Positions 1 through 11,600 are shown, numbered from the stretch's first letter. The stretch is 64,000 nucleotides of DNA from Plasmopara viticola (GCA_001695595.3 MBPM02000012.1:186001-250000); one strand, 5' to 3'. A program made the numbers and translations. The notes: generated from the letters alone by a model not told the origin.

Positions 1-3000
1 GCTCAGAATCCTAAAGCAAGGTTACAAAATGAGAAACGAGTCATCCTGTATTTATTGGTACGAAACACATAGTAAGAAGCACAAGATTACAAAGGGTTGT
101 CTTTCAGCACGAAATAAACGTTCAGTGCTTTGTTAGTGTGGCTGCACGCTAGTGTAGCATATTAATACCACCAAGTAATTTTTTTGTGACCGTTTCTCGA
201 GGCAAAACAGTAATTGTACGTTTCAAAGCGGATATACAAGAGCTGACGATTTGCATCGAAATGCGTCTGTCCCTTGCATGAATTGCGCCCGCGCTTAGTC
301 AGGGTTATGGTCGGCTTTGGAGAATAATTATTAGGGTCATAAATACAGCCTAAGAGAATCAATGTGGCAGAAAAGCTCTTGCAGTGCGAAGACTATGCGA
401 ACGCACGTCTGGTGTCCTACGTGCGCTTACTCAAGCCATATTGTGACACAAGTAAGCGCTGGTTTGTTGGTGGCAGATCGTAATCATACACACGCGGACA
501 TCAAACTCACCATAAAATCCAGGGATATCTTTCGGGCTTGAACTGCAAAATTCTTTGTCTCTAAGGGTGTAAGGCAAGTGACTTGCGCGTGTAGCGATGA
601 AGTTACGTGGATAACTGATTAGCCGAGACTTGGAACTACTAGAGCTGCAGAAGTAAGTGAGTATCTTATTTTATACTATAAGTTGCTAGCGTTAGGTTTG
701 TCGACTCCTGGTTATGTGCGGCATTCGTTACTCGTGAGCAGCAACATAAAGAAACGAACGCAGTGCGCCACAATAGGCCTATACATTAATGCCTTCTCGA
801 TAATGATGGCGAGCACCTTTTTCGCGTGAAGAAATTTTTTGCACAAAGCTGTCGCTGTTGTAAATTGAAAACTGAAGGGAATAACCTGATTTTAAAAACT
901 CATTTGAATAAGAGACCCCTCTGTGCAAGAATATATGGATATCAATACCATTTCCGACCATGTTTATCGACACTTTTGGCAAGAAAACGCTTTCTACCGC
1001 AGGGTTTGAGGCTTCGGGGAGCCCATCTTAAGGTCTGCTGATCGCTGCACAAGCGGTATTTACGAGAGCATGATTGCCCTGACCTTGTAATGCAAAACGA
1101 CAGTCCGCTGAAAGTCGACGACGAATTGTCAACCGGAAAAATTCGTACCTAAGTTACTACTGCACTTGAACATTGACTTCGCTAAAGAAGAAAATGCGTA
1201 GAAAGTCGGCTTACTTGTTTACCCAGCTTTTTAGAAAAGCTTGATATATTTCGACGTCTCATGAGGCTTTAGTGCCATTATGACAGCTTGCAGTGCCAAC
1301 AACAAAGTTTTACTCTTTTGCACAGTCAAAAGGATTTAGCCTCAAAGAATTAAATCATAAACATGTCTCAAGCTAAGCGCTCGTTGATGTCACATCAACT
1401 ATGCTATAGACAGTTATTTGCACCCGGCATGGCCTCATGATTAACATTTTGCGCACGCGATAGTAGTTCGCCCGTCGATAATAATCAAGGTGATCGTGCG
1501 GCTGGGAGGCTCGTGTGCCTCATCAAGGTTATTGAACTTTAGCTATGACTCATCCTTATCAAGCGTACACTTAAGGACCTAGATCAATTGCGTATAGTGC
1601 CGTCTTAGAGCATTGATCACTCATGAGCGCGGAGAGCGCGACGTATGCAGAGTCCAATCTAGCAGTCCTTTTGAGCTACTCAACTTGGCGATACAAGCTT
1701 AAGAGCTGGATTCGAACTTCATCAAGAAATTTAATGACCTTTAATGCCAAGATCGGCGGGTTTGGTCACCCTTGAGGCTTATTGATTGGTGACTTTGAAC
1801 AAGGAACCGGTACGAACATGCTTTGAAGACGATAGCCTCTTTACATGACGTCAGTATGTGCTTGCGCCGTTTTGACTGGTTCTGTATCTTCCGCCGACGA
1901 TACACTAGACGCGAAGGCGATATATTGACTAACCTAGGGTCCGTAGTTTAGCGCAAGTGCTATAGCAATTGTAATATCGTTATGTTTGGTGGAACCTATC
2001 TTACCTTTTCTGCTTAGCTTAATTATAAAATCAACACTGTACGCACGCTCACGCTACATCAAGTTATATTGATTTCAAAAGTAGACAACTTGCCATAACG
2101 TTAACTTAGCGCGTATCTTTATTTAGTTATAAAAGATGTAAGCTATTGTCGTAATAATTGGTACTTCTTGAGGTTCCCATTATATATTTACGGTCGTCAA
2201 AATAAAATTATGTAAGTAAATGAAGTGGTCAGCGGTCCCAAATTGCCTTACGTATTCTCCTTGATGGCTCTGTCGCTTTCAGTATGACACTTTCTGCTCG
2301 TATAAATTAGCGTATTTCGAAACAAAAATCGCTTGTGAAATGTAAGTTCTCATTTTTTTATGCTACAAAATCAACATAAGAGTGGAAGTAGTTTATTGTT
2401 TGAAGAAGAACACGCTTATGAGGCGCACATGCTGCAAACACCGTATATTTATTACACTAAGCAGAAAATATTCATAGCTAATCTTGTGATTTCGCGGACT
2501 AGCCAGAAGCGGAGGCGGTCAGACCAATGTCTCACTGAGCAAGCCAAATACGCGACGCACGGCATACAATACTTGGCGAATTACCTTCACAGCAACGCAT
2601 TTTTCGTTCGGTAAATTATTTACTGGGGCGGTCCTCGGTGCTGAAAAAATATGACGAGGATATATTTGGTTTTGGTCGCTGCATTTCAATTGGCTGTCTG
2701 TACACTTCCAGTTACACCAGTCGCGGAAGCCAATTGTCAATGACAATTGGCTTCCGCGCCTCCTTAGTCTTAATCGGTGATGACAATTTGTAATTCATAG
2801 ATTTTTGAGGTCGGTCGAAGATGAGGATATTTTTTAATGATGTGTATTATAAATAAATGTCTGTAATATCTACTCGAAGTCTTCTTCGTGGCCAGGTTTA
2901 CTCTAGGTGTAAATTCCCAGCAAAATCTTACGAATTTTGAAAGCAGTAAATTAAACTATAATATATGCTTTTGATTTGCAGCATTAATTTCAAATTTCAT

Positions 3001-3242
3001 CGGCTTTCAATTGGCAATTTCATTCCGTGAAATCATACTTGTAGTAATAGTATGAGATATTAATTTTTTGAAACTGTCATTCTAAGTGGTGGAATTTTTC
3101 AAAGCACACTGCCAAGGCTCTTCGAACTATAATAGGGCCAGTGGACGCTGTGTATATCGAGTTACGCTTAAAACGACCTCGATGTATACAATGTGGCAGC
3201 TCATTTACGCATACATAAATGCCCATCTTGGAAAAGGTTGGG
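1..3242. other. Unique left flank without a supportable gene
   Basis: Only short open frames (at most 111 aa) occur here, with no recognisable domain and no match by eye to the repeated units. The small frames at 826-1041, 2360-2614 and 3086-3421 lack family motifs; the last runs into the LINE fragment and is chimeric. Base composition is AT-rich and like the other non-coding parts of the window. I see a perfect palindrome at 2722-2758 and nothing else with structure. Confidence 0.6.
2722..2758. repeat. Perfect 37-bp palindrome (18-bp arms, 1-nt centre)
   Basis: The 18 bases 2722-2739 are exactly reverse-complementary to 2741-2758 around a single central A. It begins CGCGGAAGCC and ends GGCTTCCGCG. 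It lies in unique sequence about 500 bp left of the duplicated block. It could be a short fold-back element or a scar of template switching. No gene is close enough to suggest a transcript terminator. Confidence 0.85.
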
Positions 3243-4372
3243 GTGACGCCCTCCTTTCAAGCGCGGGGCTAAATGCTCGCGCGCTTCGGGCAGGTGCTCT
3301 CGGGCATCTGCAGGTCTCTAACGAGTCTCACCCTCGACGCGACGGTCTCCAGCACCGGGCCAAACCCCCATTCACGCCCTTAACCGCGCCAACCGCATCC
3401 GGATTGGCTCGTTTAATGTGACTTCTCTACTTTCGAAGCGCAAGAAGCACGAAACACTCCCCGAAGATCTCCGGCGCTACCGCGTCGATATCCTTGGCCT
3501 CCGAGAAACCAAGATCTACGATAGAGGTGAGCACCGCATTAATGACTTCCTTCTTCTAACCCTGAAAAAAAAAAAGCCAAGACTAAAGTCACCGAAATTC
3601 GCCGCCACTGCAACCCGTCACTCGACACGCCCGAGCCCGAGAAGAAACCTGGCGCCACACTAAGAAGCTCGGAACACTCCTCGGCGATATTGAAGATCTA
3701 TCCCGACGCAAGTACCTGGCCACCCTCGCGCTCCACCGCCTCTGGTCCGTCTGGCTCCGCCCCACGCTCATCTCACCCAAGATCCGCATTTGACTGTACA
3801 ATACCCACGTTCTACTAATTCTGCTGTACAACTGCGCCACCTGGTCTCTTACCAAGTCAGAGCTCCACGGCCTCGAGAATTTCCATCGCCGCCAGCTTCG
3901 CTACGCTCTTGGCTATCGCTACCCCCGACCCATTTCGAATCCAAGACTCTACGACCTCCGTGATGAGCGGCCGCTGAGACTACGACTGACACAAGCTCGC
4001 TGGCGCCTGTTTGGCCATGTACTTCGCCGCAATCCCGACATTCCAGCTAACCTCCAGATGCGTGCCTACTTCTTCTCCACCGCAGCAAAATAGCGCGGAC
4101 GTCCCCGCACCACGCTTCCCTCAACACTCGACCACGACCTTGTTTCCTGTGGCTCCGGCTTTCGACTCCGGACAGCACAAGACCTCGAAGTGCTTCGTAC
4201 CCTTACACAAGATCGAAAGAAATGGAAGACCCTCACGACCTCGGTGCTGGATGCACTGCCCGCCGAACGAGACCCGACGTATGCGGACACCACTCTATGC
4301 CGTGGACTAGCCAGACTGAGCCTAGCTCGTGCATAATTGGCAACGCGATAACGTAATACATTACATTACATA
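3243..4372 (+). mobile_element. LINE non-LTR retrotransposon remnant, copy L1 (internally deleted, endonuclease start fused to RT end)
   Basis: Frames here encode the start of an apurinic-type endonuclease: RIRIGSFNVTSLL near 3390-3425, then DILGLRETKI near 3490-3520, where the Glu of the ET motif is catalytic in this family. After an A-run at about 3565-3575 the sequence jumps to the C-terminal end of a LINE reverse transcriptase: KKLGTLLGDIEDLSRRKYLA, ATWSLTKSELHGLENFHRRQ, and RWRLFGHVLRRNPDIPAN. The whole palm domain is missing and in-frame stops occur near 3793 and 4091, so it is dead. The 3' tail is a CATTA-type microsatellite at about 4352-4372, typical of LINE ends. It ends 92 bp before the effector start codon. 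This copy is the left border of the tandem array. Confidence 0.85.
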
Positions 4373-4388
4373 AAATGCCCACCACATG

Positions 4389-4425
4389 GCATCAGAATCA
4401 CGGTACTTGCTGTCCGCAGATACCG
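4389..4425 (+). promoter_or_regulatory. Conserved 5' flank block of the effector family (possible core promoter)
   Basis: The stretch around CTTGCTGTCCGCAGATACC lies 40-75 bp before the start codon. Related blocks precede the other family members: CTGCCTGCAGATACC upstream of the minus-strand effector (about 55870) and CTTGCTGTCTGCAG upstream of the pseudogene (about 52920). Oomycete transcription starts commonly lie within 100 bp of the ATG, so this may be the core promoter. That role is inferred from conservation alone. Everything further upstream at this gene is LINE sequence. Confidence 0.35.
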
Positions 4426-4464
4426 GTATATCAAATGCAAAAAATCACCGTTGGCTCTTTTTTC

Positions 4465-6597
4465 ATGCGCGGCGTATATTGCGTGGCTATCGTGCTTCTC
4501 GTTGCGGCCGACAGACAAACGGCTGTTAAGTCTGACCAGGATGAGGTTCAACAAGTACCTGACGATGACTTCATAGTGTCTGCTGGCTCGATTAATGAAA
4601 TGTTGCATAGTCGAGTTCTTCGAGAAAGTCGTAATCCAGAGAACGACTTAGTAATCGCGGCGGGCAATGAAGAACGCGGGCCTTTAACTCCGAGCAAACT
4701 TTTGGCAGATATGAAAGCTCCAGATTCTTTCATAAGTGCGGCTCATGTGATGAGAACGGAAGGAGAAGCAAGTGCGATTGAAGCAGCTTCGAACACATTA
4801 AATCAATTAAGAAGCAACAAACGCCAGCGCATCGCCTCGGCGCACAACGATGTTGTTGGACAAGTAGTGCGCTCTCGGCCAGATCCGAATAAGTCTCCAG
4901 TGTCGGTGGCGAACGATGTACTAGCCCTTTTCGCGAAAAAACGGAAGAGGAGACGGCCGACAACCATCAAGAAAAACGCTGCGAGGTCTGTAACCCAGGA
5001 CCACTACCGACTTGTGCCTTCGGACCCATTGACCAGTAATGGCGAAGCTCTTAATGGTCGCCTTTACAAACAGCTCATTTCTCAAAAGGCGTTACAGCTC
5101 GACAAGAACGATCACCTTGACGGGGAGGATATTGTACGGGAAGATCTTGTATCGTTCGATCTATTGTACTTGTTTGAAAAGTCTGCGCTTCCTACGGCGG
5201 TAAATCGCCAAGAAGCAAGTGCAATAAGATCAACTTCGAAAAATTTGATTAAATTGGAGAGCAACAAGCGCAAGCGCATCGCCTCAACGCCGAACAATGT
5301 GGATGGACAAGTACTGCATGCACCGCCAGATCCAGGCAAATTTTCGGTGTTGGTCGCAAACAATAAACCGTTAGTATCGGCGAAAATATGGAAAGGAAAA
5401 CATTCGCCAGCCATCATGGAAAACGCTTCAAGATTCGCAAAGCAGGACGACAACCGACTCGCTCCTTCACACCCTTCCACATTTAACGCTGAAACATCCA
5501 GCGGTCACCTCAACAAGCAGCTGATCACTCAGAAGGCGCTACAGCTCGACAAGCACGTACGCGAGGACAATGTGGAAAATTTGAGGGAGAAAACTTTCGT
5601 ATCAGTCGATCACCTTTTGCACTTGTTCGAAAATATTGACAAATCAGCACATCCTACGGTAGTTAATCGTCAAGAAGTAAGTGCAATCGAAGTAGCTACA
5701 AAAAGCTTGGATCAGTCGGAAAGCAACACGCGTATCGCCTCGAAGCCTAAAAATGTGGTAGGACAAGTAGTGGATTCTCCGCCAGATGCAGACAAATCTC
5801 CGGTGTTGGTGGCAATGGATACGTCAACAGTTTTGGCGAACAGATTGAAAAAGGCTCTTCCGACAGTCATCATGCAAAATGCTGCAAGGGTTTTAAAAGA
5901 GCACGACTTCCGACGCGTGCCTTCAGACTCTCTCACGATGAACGCCGAAGCTCCTGATGGTCGGCTTGGCAACCAGCTGATTGCTCAGAAGGCGTTACAG
6001 CTCAACGAGAACGAACACGTTGACGATGTGGAAATTATGCCGACAGAGAATCTAGTGTTGGTCGAAGACCTTGTGCACTTGCCCGATAGAATTGACAAAC
6101 CTGCGCAATTCACGGCGACGAATTATCAAAGCGTATCAATTGATTGGGTTGCTGAAAATATGAAAGGTCCCTTTACGCTTCCAAAAGATAAAGTAAACGA
6201 AGAGGTTAAAAAAGTCCACGCGGCGTTTCTTGAGGCCTTCCACCTTCCGTTCCACCAGTACCCAAAAGAGACGGCTGTGATGCTTCGATTAGTCCGACGA
6301 AATACTAGATCGAATCCAAACAACGTCGAAATTTGCGAATCGTTCGAGACTCTGGCGGAAATCCAGGGGCAGTCACGCTTGCTGACAATATTGAGCTTAG
6401 ATTCGAAGGAGTTGCTGAAAGATGGGAAGACCGTGTTGCCAAACAATATGGAGAATTTGGAGGAGGCCTATACCGTGAAGTTGATCATCATGTACGAATT
6501 ATTCTATCTTTTTTGTCACGATCGTAATAGGATCTCAATCATCGGCCTGCCTTCTAAAATTGAGTCCAAACAGTGGATCCTGAAGCTTTCAATTTGA
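4465..6597 (+). CDS. Secreted RxLR-EER effector with three internal repeats, copy 1 (710 aa)
   Basis: I place the start at 4465 (MRGVYCVAIVLLVAA), not the in-frame ATG 90 bp upstream, because both paralogues start MRGA and a signal peptide must be N-terminal. The signal peptide ends at about residue 20. RVLR lies at 50-53 and NEER at 68-71, the canonical spacing for host-targeted oomycete effectors. Three tandem modules follow (about 101-247, 248-401, 402-552), each with an SAI..A(T/S)..L segment, an SN-R-RIAS segment, a PTxIMxNAAR-like segment and the core QLI(S/T/A)QKALQL at 203, 352 and 504. KKRKRRRP at 158-165 is an NLS-like patch. The C-terminal domain (553-710) holds VNEEVKKVHAAFLEAF and NLEEAYTVKLIIMYELF and is probably all helix. 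No introns are needed. The gene lies 92 bp after a LINE tail. The host target is unknown. Confidence 0.92.
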   Translation: MRGVYCVAIVLLVAADRQTAVKSDQDEVQQVPDDDFIVSAGSINEMLHSRVLRESRNPENDLVIAAGNEERGPLTPSKLLADMKAPDSFISAAHVMRTEGEASAIEAASNTLNQLRSNKRQRIASAHNDVVGQVVRSRPDPNKSPVSVANDVLALFAKKRKRRRPTTIKKNAARSVTQDHYRLVPSDPLTSNGEALNGRLYKQLISQKALQLDKNDHLDGEDIVREDLVSFDLLYLFEKSALPTAVNRQEASAIRSTSKNLIKLESNKRKRIASTPNNVDGQVLHAPPDPGKFSVLVANNKPLVSAKIWKGKHSPAIMENASRFAKQDDNRLAPSHPSTFNAETSSGHLNKQLITQKALQLDKHVREDNVENLREKTFVSVDHLLHLFENIDKSAHPTVVNRQEVSAIEVATKSLDQSESNTRIASKPKNVVGQVVDSPPDADKSPVLVAMDTSTVLANRLKKALPTVIMQNAARVLKEHDFRRVPSDSLTMNAEAPDGRLGNQLIAQKALQLNENEHVDDVEIMPTENLVLVEDLVHLPDRIDKPAQFTATNYQSVSIDWVAENMKGPFTLPKDKVNEEVKKVHAAFLEAFHLPFHQYPKETAVMLRLVRRNTRSNPNNVEICESFETLAEIQGQSRLLTILSLDSKELLKDGKTVLPNNMENLEEAYTVKLIIMYELFYLFCHDRNRISIIGLPSKIESKQWILKLSI

Positions 6598-6836
6598 AAC
6601 GGTGGCGACAAAAAACATCAACTTCTACTTTCCCAAAGTTGATGGTTACAGATTCGAAAAATTACAAATGCGCTCCATTATTAGACGTAAAGAAACAACG
6701 GTGCAAAGGTTAATTCTCGGTCGGTAGACTTTAGAGGTAAAGTAATGAAACAGAACGATAATTCGTCGTAATTGGATTGAAATATTCGTTTCCAGCAAGG
6801 CCTTGGGCATAAATATTCCCAGGCATTAGAAAAAGG
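6598..6836 (+). other. 3' flank shared with the other effectors
   Basis: The sequence after the stop resembles the flanks of the 558-aa effector (51393-51560) and, over a shorter stretch, of the minus-strand effector (about 53590-53660 read on minus). Shared words include a GGTGCAAAGGTTAAT-like string and GTAGACTTTAGAGGTAA-like string. It is probably 3' UTR plus terminator DNA copied along with the gene. No polyadenylation signal can be assigned with certainty. Confidence 0.5.
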
Positions 6837-7568
6837 GAGCCGCTAACTTCCACCCAGTTTTCGCAAACTTCCACCCAGTCTGCGATTATATAGAACCCCT
6901 AATCCCGAAACACAACGGTGATTGGCTATAAATACCTCTATCGTGACAAAATATACAAAAGCCAGCTTTGCTCGAATCTACTTTTTCTCCATGTCAATTT
7001 GAATGCACAATCTGCTGTAGTCACTTCGAGAAAGGAAAACTCCTTTATTTGAAAATTATTAAGAGCATGTATTCTAACGCAGGCATGCGTCAATGCCAAA
7101 ATGCCTCCAGATAGTGTTAGCGTGTGCCTTGACACCACCGACATTACCCGTGGTTCACTTCTGTCAATGCTTCCAGCTCCTCTAGCTGCTGCGCAGTAAC
7201 CTCAGGTGACCAACTTTTCCGGTTTATCTGACCCTCAAAACAAATCCTTCAATCAGCAAAAAGTTGTCGAGCGTATCGCGTGCCTCTTTCAGACTGCCAT
7301 AGGTACGCTCTGAAATATCTTGTAGGCAGTTCATTGTGAAGATCGTAAAAGCTAAAATGTATTGACGTTAAAAATGTGCGTTTTGGTGGGCGTTGAGTAA
7401 AAGATGACGATACGATGCGCAATCTTTCACATTTGCGTTGGAGGCTACAGTCCTTTAATTTATTTTTGGGCAACTGTAGCCAATCACCGTTGTGTATTGG
7501 GCTTAAAGGTTCTATACAATCGCAGACTGGGTGGAAGTTAGCGAAAACTGGGTGTAAGTTAGCGGCTC
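6837..7568. mobile_element. MITE-like element with about 91-bp terminal inverted repeats, copy in unit A
   Basis: 6837-6927 is an imperfect inverted copy of 7478-7568; both outer ends read GAGCCGCTAACTTCCACCCA when oriented inward (the right end has one change). Inside each terminal repeat the word AACTTCCACCCAG occurs twice in tandem, a likely transposase-binding array. The 550-bp interior has no open frame above 74 aa, so the element is non-autonomous. I cannot see a clear target-site duplication, so the superfamily is unassigned. It sits about 240 bp after the effector stop. Confidence 0.75.
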
Positions 7569-7646
7569 GTAAAATTAGTGCTAATTATTTTCTTTCCGCA
7601 ACTGCTTAAAGCCTGACGTCCATCCACACAAATCAAACCTGGATGT

Positions 7647-7753
<107 letters not shown>

Positions 7754-7762
7754 TCATCATTG

Positions 7763-7890
7763 TGTGTCAGTATCGATTGTAACAAAACTGCAACAATTCC
7801 CAGGCAAAAGGAGACTACTTAAAGTCCCACATTTACCGAAATGCAACATCTCTATATATTACTACTTAGTTTTTAGAGACCATGACAACG
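7763..7890 (+). repeat. Partial copy of dispersed block R
   Basis: The words TTACCGAAATGCAACATCTC and the bases on either side match 51760-51890 in the spacer, and more weakly the minus strand of the arm at about 18490-18620. The block recurs at least six times in the window. I do not know what it encodes. Confidence 0.5.
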
Positions 7891-8699
7891 GTCTTCAATC
7901 CCCTTCGAGTTGCAATTGCAATTGTATCGGCTAATAATCGGATCAAAAATATTCTTTGAATTTAAGACTCATTGTAACACAGTAGCGGAGAAACCTGCTT
8001 GAAGTTTTGTTTTTTGGACCAAACTTGGGCGGCAAGACGGGCGAAGTCGGTGAAGGAGGAGAAGCGTGAGTTGCTTCACGCAATTTAAAAAAAAAGCATT
8101 AAGTTGAAAACTCTCAACATTTCTTGGCTTGCCCCGCCTCACTAGTGGCCTAATGCTACCATCCTTAAGGGTCGTATCCTTCTTTCTTCATCTGGCTTGT
8201 ACACATCCTTGTCCTTTTCAATCAATAAGATCTCTTGACCCCTAATATTTATAGGACATCTCGACGTCTGAAACATAAAAGCACCTATTCCTTTCAATAG
8301 TACAAATTCATATGTATTCTGAAAATAAATAAATAAAGGTGTTGGTTGCTTTGCCGGTGCCGATGGGTACTTTGCATGACGTCTCTTTATGAAAATATTT
8401 ATTTAAAAAAGGCTCATCGTTTCTGATTCCCAATAGAGGTCGATGAGTCAGAAAATGCTTTAGTTCTGTATGGGCTCATAAGTGGCTTCCCTCATGGTTC
8501 TACTAAGCCATCAACCTTTGTAATGTAGATTTTCTTAGTCCAATTACGGCTTTAACACGTTGTCTCTCGAAATCATCGGCCATAACGACCTTATTCACCT
8601 TTTGTCGAAGCTTTTGGTCTTATATCTACAGCTTCTATAGTAGAGTGGGGAACACAGTATGCAGCTTCAAGTCCTTCAATGATCCAATCCATGAGAATC

Positions 8700-11600
8700 T
8701 CGCAATACTTCTTTCTCAATTGGGAATCGACCAAAATATCTTGGCGCGACTTTCATTGATTTTTGACGGTCATTGATATTCTTGCCGACCAAAGCGACTA
8801 TATGCATACCTCAAAGTCTTGGACAAGTCTATTCTTGGCGCAAAAAACTTAAGGCGCTTATGTGATTTGCTCATCTGGTCCTGCGCAATTTCAAGTCTAA
8901 TTTCCTGACTTGATAGAAACTCTTGTGCTTATTTTTCAACATGTAAAATTCTGGATCTGATGCTACATCATCCGGCATCTAACGAACATATCCTAGATCT
9001 GCTTCGAGCAAACTGTAAAATGTACGCGTCGACTCTAAATTTTTTTAAGTCAAATATAGAAAGTCATTCAAATCTTTCTGCTCTAGGTTGGCGACACCTC
9101 GGAAGTAATCCCCAGTAAAACCATCCATTTGTGGCCTAAATTTCAAAGCCATATTGCGCTGCGTTCCCACAGCAGGCGCGATTGCTTGCCATAACTTAGA
9201 TCTGAACCTGGTCTCTTAATAAGGCACTACGGTCTTTGTCATGCCATAGTCCTTCATACAGTTCTTCATGAAGTTCCTGGAGATTTCTGCAGTATCTTTT
9301 GTTGTCTTCGGAGCAACGAAGATAGCCCTTTTGTGAAACGATGGAAGAAAATCATGCCGGCATTTTGCTCTCTGACAAAGATACGATGAAGTCCATCTAG
9401 CTGTCGACCCATCGGCTGCTTCGAACATTCAGAGACGAAAGTGTTTCTGGCAATTTGGTCCGTCTAGCCTTGTTGCGCTGACATATTCCGCAAGTGTTGA
9501 CATAACGCCGGATATACCTTGTCAATTTATGCCAGTAGTACATTTGTGGTGAGTCATGTAAAATCCTGGGTGGCCTGCTCATACAGAATTATTAAGTTCA
9601 CAGATGACACATTCTTTCAGATCTTCGTCGTAAGAAACACACAGTCTTTAGATATCGTCTTTGCTCGTTTGGCAGTACAGAATATCTTCCAGCAATGAGT
9701 ATTTTGGCACATCATCTTCTCTTTTGCTTCATGATCATATACTGGTGTCTATTCCGCGCATACATCGTCCTGCGGATTAAGTAACTTTGTTCGTCTTATT
9801 CTTTGCCACGATCTCACGATTTTAAGCCGCTTTTAAAAGCTCTCGCAAGCTACCTTGAGTAGCTTAGTTCTAATTTCCGAATTGCGTAACGCTGCATCAG
9901 TTACGGTATCAATTTTATCGGTAATTTCCTTGAAAGAAGGCTGAAAGTCAGCAAGCTCATTGTACTTTCGAGCAATCGTGCGATTTGTAGTCTACTGCGT
10001 CAGGATTATCTCAATACTTTTGTGTTCTATAGAGACCGTTAATGGTCAATTTAAAGAAATACACACACAATAATTACAAATTTGCATGAATGCAAGTAGC
10101 TCATGCTCACAAAGCCGGGTACTTCAGCTCAGCTAACTTCATCTTCCGGAAAAGAAAAGCATCCAGATGCTCCAGACCTGTCTCCTTTGGAACAAGACTC
10201 CCCTTATAGCAAAGTTAGAGGCGTTCATTTATAAATCGAATGATTACAAAAAAATTGGAAGACTGAGAACAGACGAAAGCATTAATCTGCGCATAAGCTT
10301 CGTTAAGCAGTGTAGTTGACAGGCCCAGAGCTCGATCACTTATCGAGGACATTTTTTCTTACTACTGAATGAAGTAGTCCTGAAATTTGTGCAGAGTTCT
10401 TTACGAATCTTAAGGTATAGATTGTAGTGCCTAAGAAGCACTCCAATAACTAGACCATTCTACGATTATGCTGACCGTATCGGGGTCCATTCAGCCACCT
10501 TTTTGCCCTTTTGTCCGACAAAGTCAATAGGATATGGTTTTATCCACGCAAAATTTGAAAAGTTGACGCGAAATTGCTGGATTTAAGTACGCGGTCTCAA
10601 GTCGTAACTTGGTCTGCCACAACTTCACTTTGCATAATAACGTAGATGTCGTAAAAGAAGCATTTCATCACATTCTCTTAATCTCAAAAGACTCTCCACA
10701 AAAGCCAGTTGAACGAACCCGGGATTTCGCTTAGTCCCACAGAGGGCCACTAGATACTCAAATGGACCATTAAAGCTTTAAAGCGGTAAGTAAAACATCC
10801 GTTCCAAAATTTGACCTGTTTGTAATCCCAGATTAGGTCCATGCACGAAAACTAATGGATTCAGATATGACGTCAAAGGTGTCTTTCTTACGCGGCATCG
10901 GTAGCGCCGGCAAGATCGTCGCTTGATTTAGCTGACGATCGTGCAGAATGCACTAACCTACCAGCTTCTTGACACAAAACGTTAACGCCGAAATATCAGA
11001 CGTACTTGATTAAAAAAAGGCTTCTGGATTTATCTCTTCAGTCAATAGTTAGACTACCCTGCTCTGTTCGAGGCTCTGATGCCATTATTTGGCGGATATT
11101 GACTTTGTACGAGGCTTGAGCAACACTTCGTGCTCAATTTCTCTTCGTACTGGAGGTGTTTTAGAAGGCATCCATGTGTAAAAGCTGTGTCTGCATACTT
11201 GTGTAATCCTTCAGACGCCAGATTGTCTTTAAGAGCTTCCCATCCTTGATTCTTAGAGTGTCCAGTCTTCTCGAACTCATCCAAGTTGACGACGGAGATA
11301 GCTATAATGTCTGTATCGTGACACAACACTTTTAAAAGTTGGTGAAATGGATTAGCTGTGTCATTCTTTGATGATCATAGTGGCGTGGTGCCAATATTAA
11401 TACAAAATTCTTCGGCTCTAATTTTTGCGAGCCTTGCGTTGCCTAGCAGCCCATCTGATCGTACTTGTGTCTTCGGATCTAGTTGAATTGCCGCTCAGTG
11501 CCTTGTGTTGACTTGGGAGGTCATGTTTTCTGTAGTGCAGTTGACATTTGGAACTTTTTTCACGAAGCCACATCAGGCCGATGATTACGTCCTAATTCTC

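Noticed and set aside
3589..3855. 88-aa minus frame, repeated at 26518-26784
   Set aside because: Antisense shadow of the LINE RT-terminal coding sequence.
4375..4464. Upstream in-frame ATG giving a 740-aa effector
   Set aside because: It would bury the signal peptide 30 residues inside; both paralogues begin at MRG, and this extra part begins at the LINE tail boundary.
5112..5480. 122-aa minus frame, repeated in unit B
   Set aside because: Antisense shadow of the effector; the plus frame has signal peptide, RxLR and repeats.
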